Shown here piece after piece: positions 44,892 through 55,842 of a stretch of 64,000 nucleotides of DNA (within the stretch, counting starts at the first letter, position 1; the number at the start of each line of letters is the position of its first letter). This DNA is from Sparassis latifolia. Lineage: Eukaryota; Basidiomycota; Agaricomycetes; Polyporales; Sparassidaceae. The notes beneath the pieces were generated by a model. It searched no databases. It saw nothing but the letters and a program-made list of their open reading frames with translations, and was not told where the DNA came from. The position numbers and the translations under genes are program-made. The stretch spans positions 4,154,001 through 4,218,000 of the forward strand of contig CM031562.1 in NCBI GenBank assembly GCA_018466975.1, written 5' to 3'.

Positions 44892-45360
44892 GGGCGAGCA
44901 GTGAGACTAGAATCGGCTTCAGTTCATGATGTGGCTGGAGTGGAGGCTCGGTGCGGCGTTGTGGTGACTGGTGGTGCCAGTGGCAACCTCGGCGGTTGAT
45001 TAGGTAAGAGTTAGGTAAGAAACATCAGCTTCAACGATGCCGCGCCCCACCCGCGCCCTATCAACAAAAATTCACTCGTCCATCAGAACGGTTGCATTGC
45101 CTCAGGTTTACCAGTTCGTGAATTTGTGCAGCAGCGTCTGGTTCTTAGTAACTTACCGACGACGATCCTTCGTAAGTTACAGGTTCTGTGCAGACCCGCG
45201 TAGATAAGATAAGATCAAAAATTCCCGAGATCCGAGAAGCATCTACATAATCCGTGCACGTTCACGTCTTTTCCATTCACTGGTCACCGGTCAAGTCGTG
45301 CGTTTGCAGCAAATTGTCACGCAGGTTCCTCAAGAACTTGTTTGAGAGGGTCCTGATGAC
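44892..45360. promoter_or_regulatory. divergent promoter region between PAQR and kinase-like genes
   Basis: About 470 bp without coding signal. A tandem GATA motif lies at 45203-45216, about 150 bp upstream of the kinase-like start. Confidence 0.5.
45203..45216 (+). promoter_or_regulatory. tandem GATA motif upstream of the kinase-like gene
   Basis: The 14-mer GATAAGATAAGATC is identical to the one at 26057-26070. Two overlapping GATAAG cores fit fungal GATA-factor binding; regulation is inferred. Confidence 0.4.
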
Positions 45361-46618
45361 ATGTCGTCTAACACGATGCACATCAAGCGGGTCACGCTGA
45401 CTTCGAAGAAGAACTGGTGGATGGGTATGTCCACCGTGGCATTTTCACGCGTCGTATGTTTCACTCGTTGTCTCTCCAGTCGAACTGGATGAAGAGGAGA
45501 AAGAGAAAAACAGCGCTCCAGCGAATATCTACTCGTCGGAGGAGACCGCAGTAAATCTCGATGCGCACCCGCACCGGACTGTCCACAATCGCCCATCACG
45601 CCCATTCGACCAATCTCCACATCCAACCGCCTCAGTGATTCCAGTATATACCCCTTCCCATAATCCAACTGCCATATTCTCCTTCCCCACCCCAACATCG
45701 TACTCCGCTCATCCTAATCCCACTCAAAACTTGGCTCCTTGCGCAGCCGGCTCCGCTTCCGAACTGTTCAAGTGCATAGTCAAGAAGCCCAATGTTGTGC
45801 AGCTGGAAATTAACGGCGAGATGCAGACAAATGCCAAAGATGTGACCACGCAGTTCCTTGCCGAGCTTCGTGTCTACACCACCCTCACGCGCCACAGGAA
45901 CATCGCAGCCTTCCTCGGCTGCCTCGAGAATGTCGGGATGGTACTGGAGTACATCGAGGGGCGCACTCTCTTCGACGTAGTTCGAGAGAGCCTTGTACTC
46001 ACAAGGAACAAGAAGATCGATTTCCACAACCAGCTCCTGGACGGACTGACACACCTGCACTCTTTCGGCCTGAGCCACGGTGATCTTTCGTTGCTTAACG
46101 TACAGGTGACCCACTCTTCCGATACTATTAAGTTGTTGGACTTTGGCCGCTCTGTGGCTGCGGACTCCGTCTATGCGTCGCCAAGCGATGACACGGTAGA
46201 ACCTCCCCCTTTCTCGCCCACACTTGTTCCTCGGGCCAACTCCCGTTTCGTCCCAAAACCGCCATACATCCAGCATCCCCCACTCCCGATAGCTCCGCCG
46301 CCACCACCAAGGAAAGTCGAACAGATACACCCTGGTACGCGGCCATTCTCCGCACCCGAGATTCTTCGCGCGGAGTGTCAGGATGCGCGCCTGGCAGACG
46401 CGTACAGTTTTGGCATGATTCTCATATGTCTGGACCGGTGCGATCTCGTCGATGTCAAACCATGGGACCAGCGGAAGGATTTGTTGCCGCAAGGCTTCCT
46501 CGACGGCCTGGAGGTATTCCGTGAAAGGTGTGAGGATTATTTGAGGCGGTGGGACAAGGGGCGCCGGAGATTGGTGCGGGAGGACATGATGGATGTTGAT
46601 GCACACATGGAACTCTGA
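45361..46618 (+). CDS. protein-kinase-fold protein, atypical
   Basis: Two exons (45361-45424, 45480-46618) give 400 residues. Residues 1-115 are disordered and Pro/Ser/His-rich. The kinase fold follows, from about residue 120. A C-helix-like segment TQFLAELRVYTTLTRHRNIAAFLG precedes the hinge-like VLEYIEGRTLFDVV. The catalytic loop is LSHGDLSLLNV, with HGD instead of HRD but keeping the Asp and Asn. DFG is present as LLDFGRS, and APE appears as FSAPEIL. The beta-3 Lys is hard to place. A Pro-rich insert sits between DFG and APE. HGD kinases can be active or can be small-molecule-type kinases; the substrate is unknown. A long antisense frame over the same DNA was discounted. Confidence 0.8.
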
Positions 46619-46956
46619 CTCATAATGGACGGACAACACGAACGAGGGACGTTCTGAATTTGACCGCTACTCCTTCGCATCATCCCGGTTTTCTTTTGGT
46701 CTCTTCGTTTTCCATGTAGTCCTGTGGTTTCGTCGCATTCCCCAGCTCATATATACCCTGTATAACAGCGCTTCAGAGATTATTTCGGATCACCTTCGCA
46801 AATTGGATGGGTCCACGATGTACAATATCTGCTTTAATCTCAAATGCATAACACAGACTTAATTGCATTGCTTCTAGTACCAGGTACAACGCCGTCATTT
46901 GCTGCACTGTAGAAAATAAGGAACACAGGGCAACTGTAGAATCGACAACGATTCGC
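46619..46956. other. spacer between convergent genes
   Basis: About 340 bp between the kinase-like and reductase stops; 3' untranslated sequence is expected and nothing else is seen. Confidence 0.5.
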
Positions 46957-48359
46957 CTACACATCCCAACGAGGGTAGAGATCTCGGATCGTCAAACCCT
47001 TTTTGATCCACTCCTTCTCCAGCTGGACCAGACTATCCACCGCATCAAGCACCGAGGTCTTCCAGGGCGTCATCTCCAACCCCAGAACCTCCTTCGCGCG
47101 AGTGTTATCTATCGCAGTAGGTGGGGCGGGCACCGCCTTGAACGCAGAAGCAGCCAAGCGGGGCTTCAGCTCCGGGCGTTCAGCCGCGATGAACTCCACT
47201 GCATCCTTCCAGCTGAACCATTCTCCGCTCATGAGGAAGCGCTTGCGGCCGACATTCGTCGGCGCCTTGAGCGCGTTTACGAGCCCGCGCGCGACGTCGC
47301 GCACGTCGACGGTCCGCCCGAAGGCGTTCACTTCCCAGTCAGGCTGCAGAAGACGATATATGAGCTCGTTTGAGCTCATGGCCGAGATGGCCCCGTCGGG
47401 GGCACGGAAGCCCAGGGCGAACGGGCCAATGAAGTAGGGTGGATTCACTACGGCCCATTTACATTTCATGTCTGTAACAGAAGATAGGGTAAAGACATAC
47501 ATACCGGTAGTGGCGTCTATGTCAGGATGCTTCTCCACAAAGTCCCAGATGGCACGTTCCGAGATCGTCTTCGCGACACCATAGACGAACATCGCATCGC
47601 TACTTTCGTCAAGTGCCTGTTTCTTCGTGCCCTGGTTCCAGTCTAATATTCACCATGTCAGAATAGCTGACAACACTTGTCCATCGATGTGATACGTGCT
47701 TTGGTCAGTCATAGAACCACTGGGTGAAACGACCGTAATGATGCTGCTCGCAAAGGCGAACCGCTTGACTCCCACCTTCTCGGCCGCGCGCAAGATATTC
47801 AGGTTTCCTTCGACGGCCACCTATTAAGGGAGACCTTCAGATTTCATCTGTAGTACGAAGCAGCGAACTTACACGAATGGCTTCTGCGCGATCGGCTCGG
47901 CCAGCCAAGGGCGCAGCGACATGTATAACAGCACTAACACCTGCACGAATACAAAGTCTTATGAGCAGACCATCGAAATGACGGGATGAAGGAAAATTCA
48001 GTGACATACCTTTCACAATATTGCTGAAGTCTCCACCAACGAGATCGTCAAAAGGAACGACTTCATATTTATCACCATATGCAGCGTATCCTTCTTGCGC
48101 CATGGAAACCTTGCTGGAACGTGCAATTCTATCAATGTATGCCTACGTTAGATCTTCCTCGCATCCCATCACCAAGCATTTTTAAATGAGCTCACCCACG
48201 CACACGGTAACCAGCCTCTAAAAGCTGGTATACGACATGAGAACCTAGGAATCCAGTGACTCCAGTGACCTGTATAAATGTGATTTTGTAGTGAGCATCC
48301 TGATACTATCCAAATAACGCATGGCGGGCACGTACAAGGACAAGAGGGGGGGTAGACAT
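46957..48359 (-). CDS. NAD(P)-dependent epimerase/reductase, dihydroflavonol-reductase-like extended SDR
   Basis: Seven exons (48359-48336, 48269-48196, 48128-48010, 47940-47873, 47820-47718, 47642-47505, 47447-46957) give 338 residues, normal for this family. The coenzyme motif VTGVTGFLGSHVV is at residues 9-21. AVIHVAAPL, VKRFAFASS and the catalytic Y-x-x-x-K as FVYGVAKTISE follow, then PPYFIGPFA and TVDVRDVARGLVNAL. These fit extended short-chain dehydrogenases acting on ketones or aldehydes; the true substrate is unknown. The join between exons 5 and 6 uses a weaker donor and is the least certain. A broken duplicate lies just upstream at 49229-50330, so this is the surviving copy of a tandem pair. 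Confidence 0.9.
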
Positions 48360-49228
48360 GTTGAGAATCTTCCGCCGTACAGTCTCTGCGATCCGCAAAT
48401 ACTGAAAGGACATTTCTCAGCAACTCTTCTTTTTACTGTGGACAAAAGCCAACAAAGGTCAAGCTCGGGCTCCCACACGCTGACCTGAGCCCCTCGGGTT
48501 GCTTGGTTATTTCTTCATAACGCGCAACCAGCGGGCCGAGCCTCAGAACCTTCCACAGGCTCCATGGGAAGCCTGGATAGTGAAAATCAATGACCAACAA
48601 ATGGATATAACGGCACAGGATGATTAACTACGACGACAATGTTGTCAGCAGCCCGAGGCTTCGCAAGACACGACGCTGGGAGATCTGAGATCGTTGAAGT
48701 GGCGTTGCCACGTGTGATCGTCTCCACGAACTTGAAGTGGGTCCGTAAGTCGTGATCGGACTATCTTGGGTCTGTCTCTGCTTGGTGCTCTATCGACGGT
48801 ATTACCCAGCACACTCACTTCCACGGCATTCTAGCAACACTCCTGAAGCATACTGCATTACTATGCTGCGTTTAAATATGTTTAACCGCTCGGAAGGCAA
48901 GAGCTCAGTATCTCCGTTTGTAGACTCCACTGCATGCTTTTGTAGGTGGGAGGACGTTCTCTCTCAGAGAAAACCCTAAGCCCGTGGCTTCCCGCTGTGA
49001 TTGCGTGCTTGAGGGCAACCCTATCGGACCGGACACAATCACGCCTGGTTTCCCCAATGCAGATCGCTAGTGATTTTGTTACGTGGGAGGACGGGCACTG
49101 AGATACGTCTGTCCACCTGTTGCACTTTCCCCGGTGACCGCTACGAGGGGATAAATTTTCCGCGTTTGAGGGTGGATACAGTACACAGTGCAACTTCTTC
49201 AAATATCAACGATGGTCGTCTTACACAT
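48360..49228. other. spacer between reductase and its broken duplicate
   Basis: About 870 bp including the reductase promoter. No gene is recognised on either strand, and I see no duplicate of the reductase promoter beyond the pseudogene. Confidence 0.5.
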
Positions 49229-50330
49229 TCAGCGAGGGTAGGGGTCTCGAATCGTTAGACCCTTACTGAGCCACTCCTTCTCCAGCTGAAGAAAATTTTC
49301 CACAACATCGAGTACCGAAGTCTTCCAGGGAGTCATCTCCAACAGCTCCCTTGCGCGAGTGTTATCGATCGAAGTTAGGGGAGCAGGGATGGCCTTGAGC
49401 GCAGAGGCAGCCAAGCGGGGCTTGGATGCTCCCCGCTCCACTGCATTCTTCCGGCCAAACCACTCACCACTCATGAGGATGCGCTTCCGGCCGACGTTCG
49501 TCGGCGACTTGAGGGCGTTCACGACTCCTCGCGCGACGTCGCGCGCGTCGACGGTACGCGTGAAGACAAGTGGTATACTAGCTCGTTCGAGCTCCAGGCC
49601 GAAAAGGTCGCGTCGGGGGCACGGAAGCCCGGGAAAAAGAATCGATGAAGTAGGGTGGTTCACTTGCTCGTTGAGTTAGATTTTCCAGATGGCGCGCTCC
49701 GAAGGTGTCTTCTCCACGTCGTAGACGAACATCGGGTCTGTGCCACTTTCGTTAAATGCCTGTTCCTTCGTAACTGTGTTCCAACCTAACCTACACGATA
49801 ACAGAAGACTGTGATCATGCTACTTGTGAATGCGAATCGCTTGACGCCTGTGTTCTCAGCTTCCCGCAGAACATTTATGGTTCCTTCAACCGCCAGACGT
49901 TCAGACCTCACCTCACAAATGATGCAACCCACTTACATCGATAGTTTCTGCGCGATCTGCATACATGTAATGTTAGGTGAGCACATCCCAGCGGATTGAT
50001 GCAGCATTTCAGTAACGCGCCTCGCACAATCTCGCTGAAGTCTCCGCTAATGACATCAAGGGGAACGACCTCGTATTTGTCGCCGTACGAGGCATACCCT
50101 TGTTGCGCAATGACCACGTTGTTTGAACGCACAGCTATACCAACGCGTACATGGATCAAAGTCCTGTTACTGATCGAAAGCATTAGGTGTGCTCACCCGC
50201 GAACACTGTAACTGGCTTCTAGGAGCTGGTGCACGTCGTGGAAGCCCAGGAGTCCTACGACTCCAGCGATCCGTGTATATGTGTACCCGGGGTGAGAACG
50301 CTCAACACGACACAGAGCTGCGCGTCTCTG
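49229..50330 (-). pseudogene. broken tandem duplicate of the reductase at 46957-48359
   Basis: The C-terminal part still aligns: RTVDARDVARGVVNALKSPT, NVGRKRILMSGEWF and LEMTPWKTSVLDVVE. The middle keeps QQGYASYGDKYEVVPLD and SGDFSEIVRG. The N-terminal coenzyme motif has decayed to AGVVGLLGFHDVHQLLEASY near 50270-50210, losing the first Gly-x-x-Gly order. The Tyr-x-x-x-Lys region is largely deleted, and frame changes separate the pieces. Several residues are missing compared with the intact copy (for example AVEFIAAERPEL is shortened). It is in the same order and orientation as the intact gene, so it arose by tandem duplication and then decayed. Confidence 0.85.
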
Positions 50331-50394
50331 ACACGTACAAGGTGAGGAAGACATCCTAGAAATGGTTTGCGATCGGCAGACGTCTTGAGGCCCA

Positions 50395-50455
50395 TCTCTA
50401 GCAGCTGGCGCACGAGAACTCAGCCCAGAGCTCCAGTGACATCACTTACCTTACC
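50395..50455 (-). pseudogene. third remnant of the reductase N-terminus
   Basis: Read on the minus strand this short piece gives VTGALG, a stop, then VLVRQLLEMGLKT. It resembles VTGVTGFLGSHVVYQLLEAG of the intact gene. The match is short but lies directly upstream of the broken duplicate, which makes a third copy of the array likely. Confidence 0.45.
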
Positions 50456-51323
50456 CGAACAATACACGTCCGTGATCAATGGATCAATATCATGATCCTC
50501 CACTTCAATGTGCGCGATATGAGCATGTACAAGGACGAGACGAGGTAGACAAAATGAGAAACAATCTGATGACGGATCTGAGGACGACATTGACATTCTT
50601 GGTATGTCGGTATTGTTGCGTGGGTTCGAGTTCAACCACTGGACGAAACCAGACTAATGGTACAGCGAAGCGTCAACTGAACAGAAGAAAAACGTCGCCA
50701 TTTGAAGTGTGCAAGAATACGTCGAGGAGCACAACCAAGCAGCAGCGCAAACCAGACAGTGGACGTCGCCAAGAAAACAGAAGAGAACCAGGTCCTCATC
50801 CAGAAACTTAAAGCATAGCAGCCCACTGATCGATCTAACCCATAGTAGCGTCTTGAATGGTGTTGCCAAGTTGTTTCGCGCCATCTCGAGAGTCCAAAAC
50901 ACTGTTGGCACAAATACACAAAGCCAGTAAGAACAAGATCAGTAGCAACAGCGAGAAGATCAAGACAGGAATATCAGCTACGTCGCCGCAGACAAGAGGC
51001 CTTTCTACCGGTCGACAGTCGCGGTCCGAGAGCACAGAGCGGCCGAGGCTAGCGAGATGTTGATGTGGAGAATGTTGTGAAGGACGCGCGAGCATAGTTC
51101 ACCTGCACATCGGAGGACGTCGTCAAGGAAGGGCTTCGGACAGCGATCACCAAACTTGCCTTCGTTAAGTCATTTACTCCGAGTCAGTCGGGGCCTTGCA
51201 AGAAAATAATCACCATCCAGTCAACTGGATGAAATTTGGCTAACATTTGATATCTGTATGGTTTGAAAATGAAAGGACCATCAGCAAACGACAGCACATT
51301 GAGCCAAAAAAAATACGCTCCAA

Positions 51324-51436
51324 TTCGGCGCGAGTTGGTTTCGCTTGCGCAGAAGCAACAAGGTACTCGTCTCGAGCGCCGTGTAGAGGCCCACGCCCGG
51401 ACAACGTCTGCAAGCAGACATCACCCGTCCTCGAGT
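51324..51436 (+). repeat. structured repeat, copy 1
   Basis: Starts TTCGGCGCGAGTTGGTTTC. Stem 1 pairs CTTG (51344-51347) with CAAG (51359-51362). A distal hairpin pairs GTCTGC with GCAGAC (51406-51419). The closing stem uses CTCGAG against CTCGAG. Most diverged of the four copies. Confidence 0.7.
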
Positions 51437-52171
51437 ACAGGAAGGGACAAGCAACATGATTGTCGGAAGAGACCACCAATCCAAATGAGAAAAGACAAAT
51501 CGTACCAGAAAATGAAGAGAAAACCCGAGGCAAGACGTGTGGACCAAGATTCTGAAGCCAGGTGGAGATGCAGCGACAGTCGAGTTTAAAAGTGCCATAG
51601 CATGTCGCCAGATTCAGAAACAGACAGCGGTCGACAGAACACGGAGCAATGACGAGAATTCGACGCAGATACGGTTTTAGTGCACACCCAAAGTATCTTC
51701 GCATCTTCACCAATGTTGCATTCCGTCGCAGCCAGACACCCCAGAGCTAGTAGTAATACGAAAGAGCACTGGTCGCAGGGGAACTGCCACAGACTGCAGT
51801 CAACATCATCACAGTCATAACCAGGTGAGCAGCCGTCGTGAACCGGTCAGTGTAATCATCGCCATCGAAGAAAATCGAGCGAGTGTTGCCAGAGTCTCAG
51901 GCCGAAGGCAGCAGAACAGATGTTCCCCAGACTGAAAAAGGTGGCAGTCGACATCGAGCGAGCGGATGTCAAAAACAACATTGATAGTAGCTGGGGGATG
52001 CAAAGGATGGCAGAGCGCGCATCAGTCAGGCACAAAGAGAAGATGGCAGCGCTGTATTAGACTCAACTTTATCACTGTGGTGTGGAAGAGGGCCAACAAG
52101 GGGAGCTGTCAATATGCGGCAGCGGCAAGGAGGAAGCATGTGAGAAGGTGAGAAAGAAATAGTACCTGAAG

Positions 52172-52288
52172 TTCGGCGCGAGTTGGTTTCCCTCGCTGCC
52201 TGGAAGCAACGAGGTACTTATCCCGAGGACCACGTAAAGGTCCGCGCCCGGACAGCGCCTGCATCACAAGCGCTGCCCGCCCTCGGGA
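52172..52288 (+). repeat. structured repeat, copy 2
   Basis: Stem 1 pairs CTCG (52192-52195) with CGAG (52210-52213). GGACC pairs with GGTCC just downstream. AGCGC (52254-52258) pairs with GCGCT (52270-52274). The closing stem pairs CCCGAGG (52222-52228) with CCTCGGG (52281-52287). Confidence 0.75.
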
Positions 52289-53519
52289 AAAAAACGACGC
52301 ACCTTTACTGGATATAGCGGTCTTGCCGTGATTATACTTTTAATCAGTGTGAAAGCGGAAGAGCGCAACACGTCACCCAACTCGAGACAAGAGAACTCTC
52401 ACCGAGTAAAAAAGCGTAGTCGATTGACAACGGCGTTCAGGCCAAATGTTGTTGCGTCTACGTTCAACTAACATGTCAAAGCAGACGAATGCCACACACT
52501 CGCCGAACTAAAGTGAACGGAGCGCTCACCACACAGTAGAAATGGATCATTTAATCTCTGCGATGTCGCATACTATGTCGGACTCGTGAATTCGTTCTGA
52601 GAGAAATCAAACGAAACAAATATGATATCATGCCACAACGCTCACCGACATATGACAGCCGCCAGAGAGACAAGCACAAAGTAGCACACGAGCCATACTT
52701 TACAGATTATCAACAGAAAAGCAGAGTAGCAATGAACGGTCGCCTAAGAGTCGCCACAGACCAGTTGTCGAGACTCGAGCGTCGGCGCTCAAGAGCCGTG
52801 TCGCCACAGTAGATTTGACCCGGCCATCGTTGACTCACCTTTACACGAAGCGTTGTCGTCAAAGTCAATATCAGCCGTCGTCAACTTACCTGCCCATAAA
52901 CCAGAACCAGTACGCACAAGGGGCCGCAGTATCGTGTCGCCAGAGAACGCCGAACAGGTGGATGCAGTCGCTAGAGAAAGTGTAGCCTAGACAAGATATA
53001 CGAGTACTCACCAGGCACCGCCAGCACCGACGCCCACAGCGTCGCAGCTATAGTACCAAAAGTTAGCCAGAATTAAGATAGCTCACCTTGCATGGGGCCA
53101 CATGGTATCCTCCGGCGAATCCGTCTCCTCTTGACGACAACCGCAAGGCGAGCGCAAACCGTCAACCAACGTCGAGCAACGAGCAGCCTGCCGACCAGAC
53201 ACGGAGAGCTCTACAGTGCGCGGAGGCAACGAGTGCCGTCATCGGACCGCACCGGGTCGTTCCGTCGGTCTCCTTCGAGGAAGGGCGCAGTGTGTATGCT
53301 CCTTGCACGACGTTGGCTGGCAGTTTACACTCACCATGCGGCAGGGACGGCGACGGCCATCCTCGGTCTAGGCGGACGATCATTGGTCAGTGAGCGAGAT
53401 AACACAATCAAGAGCGCACCTTCATTTCGAGCCAGACATCCGAGATCAAAAGTAGATGTCTAGAAGGCCGGAGAATGGTCAGCCAAACAGTGATGCATAG
53501 AACTGGAGGCAAACCACGA

Positions 53520-53634
53520 TTCGGCGCGAGTTGGTTTCCCCCACCACCGGGAGGCAACGGGGTACTTATCCCGAGGACCACGTAAAGGTCCGCGCCCGGA
53601 CAGCGCTGCATCGCAAGTGCTGCCCGCCCTCGGG
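53520..53634 (+). repeat. structured repeat, copy 3
   Basis: Very like copy 2, but stem 1 is CCC(A) at 53540-53543 against (C)GGG at 53558-53561. The GGACC/GGTCC and CCCGAGG/CCTCGGG stems are kept. Confidence 0.75.
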
Positions 53635-54466
53635 ACGCACCTGATATGATTGAGGGTATTTGAACGCGCTTATATGGCGACCCTGCACAACGTTGTTAGT
53701 CAAAGTGCAGACGAAACGAACTTGGTGCAAATCTCACCTTCTGTTGCATTGGGGACAACCGCACCGCAAGGCTAGCACAAACTGCAACCAACACCGAACG
53801 AAGAGCGACCTGCCGACCAGTCACAGAAAGCCATTGTGGTGCGCAGAGGGCAAAAAATGCCCGTATCATTGCACACCGGCTCTCCATCGATCTCGCCCTT
53901 CAGAAGAGTTTAAAGCGTCCAACCCCTCGCCGATGCCGACCGTCGACAACTTGCACTAGACTGCAGTCAACAAAACCCACGACAGTGATCACTGTTGACC
54001 AGTCACGGAAACCGTCGTGCAACGTCATCGCTGCACTCCAGTACATCGTCGGTCTCACCCTCGGGGAGGCTTTGCAGGATACACTCATCGCCGATTCTGA
54101 GCAACAGCCTGTGCTCGCCTGCAGTCGACATAGAACGAAAGGTGACCTGCCGACCAGCCACAGGGTGCAGAAGGCAGAAAAACGCCCAAATCATTGCACA
54201 CTGGTCTGTGATGATCTCGCTCTTCTGAAGGATCTACAGGGTCCATACGCTCCTCGCCGATGCCGAGGAACAGTTTGTGCTAGCCTTGCAGACGGGATGG
54301 CGATAATCCAAGCCAGCCTACAAAGAATTGTTAGTGCGAGAGATTTTGATTAAGCGCACGTCGGGCTATCGACGGCGGTCTTGGAATGGAACGGCCAAAT
54401 ATTAGTCCACGAACTATAGAGGAACAAACCAAAGGACACACCTTGGATTTCAGGTTGGGTTCGAGG

Positions 54467-54556
54467 TTGGCGCGAGTTGGTTTCGCCCGTCGCACAAGGG
54501 CGACGGGGTACTCGTCCCGGGGACCACGAAGAGGTCCGCGCCAGCCCCCGGGGGGG
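54467..54556 (+). repeat. structured repeat, copy 4 (shortened 3' end)
   Basis: Stem 1 is extended to CCCGTCG (54486-54492) against CGACGGG (54501-54507). The GGACC/GGTCC hairpin is kept. The closing stem is CCCGGGG against CCCCGGG. The distal AGCGC hairpin is missing. Confidence 0.7.
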
Positions 54557-55250
54557 TCGGTCCACGCGATTGTCGCCAAGCGTCACGAAGACAAATGGAA
54601 TGAAAAAAAGGAGTGGAGAAATGGGAGGTGGAAAAGTAGAAGGTATTGTTGCCAAGTCCCACAGAAGAAAGTCGTCGCCAGAGAAGAGTTTGTCGTCAGA
54701 GGAAAAGATTGAAGCTGAGACCCGCTCACTGCCCACCCGTCGCCAGAAAAAATGAAAAGAAGCCCAGTGTTGGTATGGCCACATTGGTGGCCACCATCGC
54801 CGAGGCTGAAGTGAGTCCATTCAACGCCGAAGAAGTCGCGCCGTTGTGTTGCCCAATCTGGGGATACCGCTCGTCGACCAGGAGGGAGCCCAGTCCAACT
54901 TACTAGTGACATGTTGAAAAACACTGGAGTGACCTGCCACGCGGATGGGCGACCGTTGAGTACAGACAGTGGACAACGACGTCGGAGAAGACTTGCCTCT
55001 GTTCTTGAACCCTCAGTCGGGGTCATACAAGAGCTTGGACAAGATCGCTTGAGAATGTGGAAGACGTTGAGGTCGACGTTGAGGTTGAGGATAGGTGATG
55101 GAAGACAGAGGAAAAGGGCGATGGGAGAAAGAGCGGTAGACACAAGATTATATACCCAGAAACCCAACCGTCCACGTGGAGGAGAGAAGGCAGAGGCGAT
55201 GGGGGAAAGTGGGGGGAATCACTTGGAGTATTTATACGCTGGAGGGAAAA

Positions 55251-55842
55251 CCGCAGCATGAAATTTTCAAATCAAAGCGAAGATCTATTGCTGCCAGATG
55301 CATGAGTCAGAGTCCAATCTGAGCAACAAGCAAAGCAACGTACGCCACGAGGCAAGACACAATAGGATTTGAAGCCAAATGGGGTTTAGTTCCCATCAGA
55401 TGGCGATGCTTGCGCGGTTTGGGGCACAACGGTACTTCCATATAAGGATGGATCCAACGACTTCCCTTGTTGATGACACTTTATGGCAGGCTGCTACTCG
55501 GACTAGTATCCCGCGCTTGACGTGGTTGCACTGGTTCACCTCCATGATATCCCTTAAGGCGAACCATGGATATTTTCTGCAAAAAATCCAGAAGACAAGC
55601 GGGAGATACGAGGTGCTGAGTCCCCTGATCGGCAAGGTTGGCGTTGAGTAACTTCTGGTTGAGAACGGAAGTGGTCCGCGGAGCTCCGAGGGTGCCGCTA
55701 CCGGCGACTGCTCGGCGAATTGCTATTCACAGCCACCGTCAGTTCACTGACAGACACTTTCTGAGCGAGCTCGCCGTGGATATGAACGATGTATGTCGCA
55801 CACACCTCTCCTTCTCCGTAGCCGTGGTTCACGCCTCGCTCG
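55251..55842. other. spacer and presumed promoter of the glycerate-kinase-like gene
   Basis: A 90-codon plus-strand frame at 55379-55651 has no recognisable motif and is not called. No other structure is seen. Confidence 0.45.

Larger units (their letters stand above)
50460..55250. other. 4.8-kb gene-poor region of diverged repeats
   Basis: No convincing protein gene is found on either strand. Diverged repeats fill it. Four copies of a structured ~115-bp unit are listed separately. A second family shares CCTGCCGACCAG near 53190, 53810 and 54148, followed by related sequence for up to 150 bp. The heptamer GTCGCCA recurs about ten times. On the minus strand, GTGAG donors (read as CTCAC) recur at about 52386, 52527, 52641, 52838, 53008, 53085, 53330, 53735 and 54052, as if a many-exon minus-strand transcript once ran here. 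Confidence 0.5.

Noticed and set aside
45632..46639. 335-codon minus-strand frame
   Set aside because: It lies antisense to the kinase-like gene, which has clear motifs and a matching intron. The antisense translation has no recognisable domain.
51324..54556. 5S rRNA, SRP RNA, RNase P or tRNA for the structured repeats
   Set aside because: None of the invariant sequences of these RNAs could be matched by eye. The A-box-like GGCGCGAGTTGG has an extra base and no true B box follows.
54583..55167. 194-codon minus-strand frame in the repeat region
   Set aside because: Hydrophobic low-complexity translation with no domain and no support from flanking exons.
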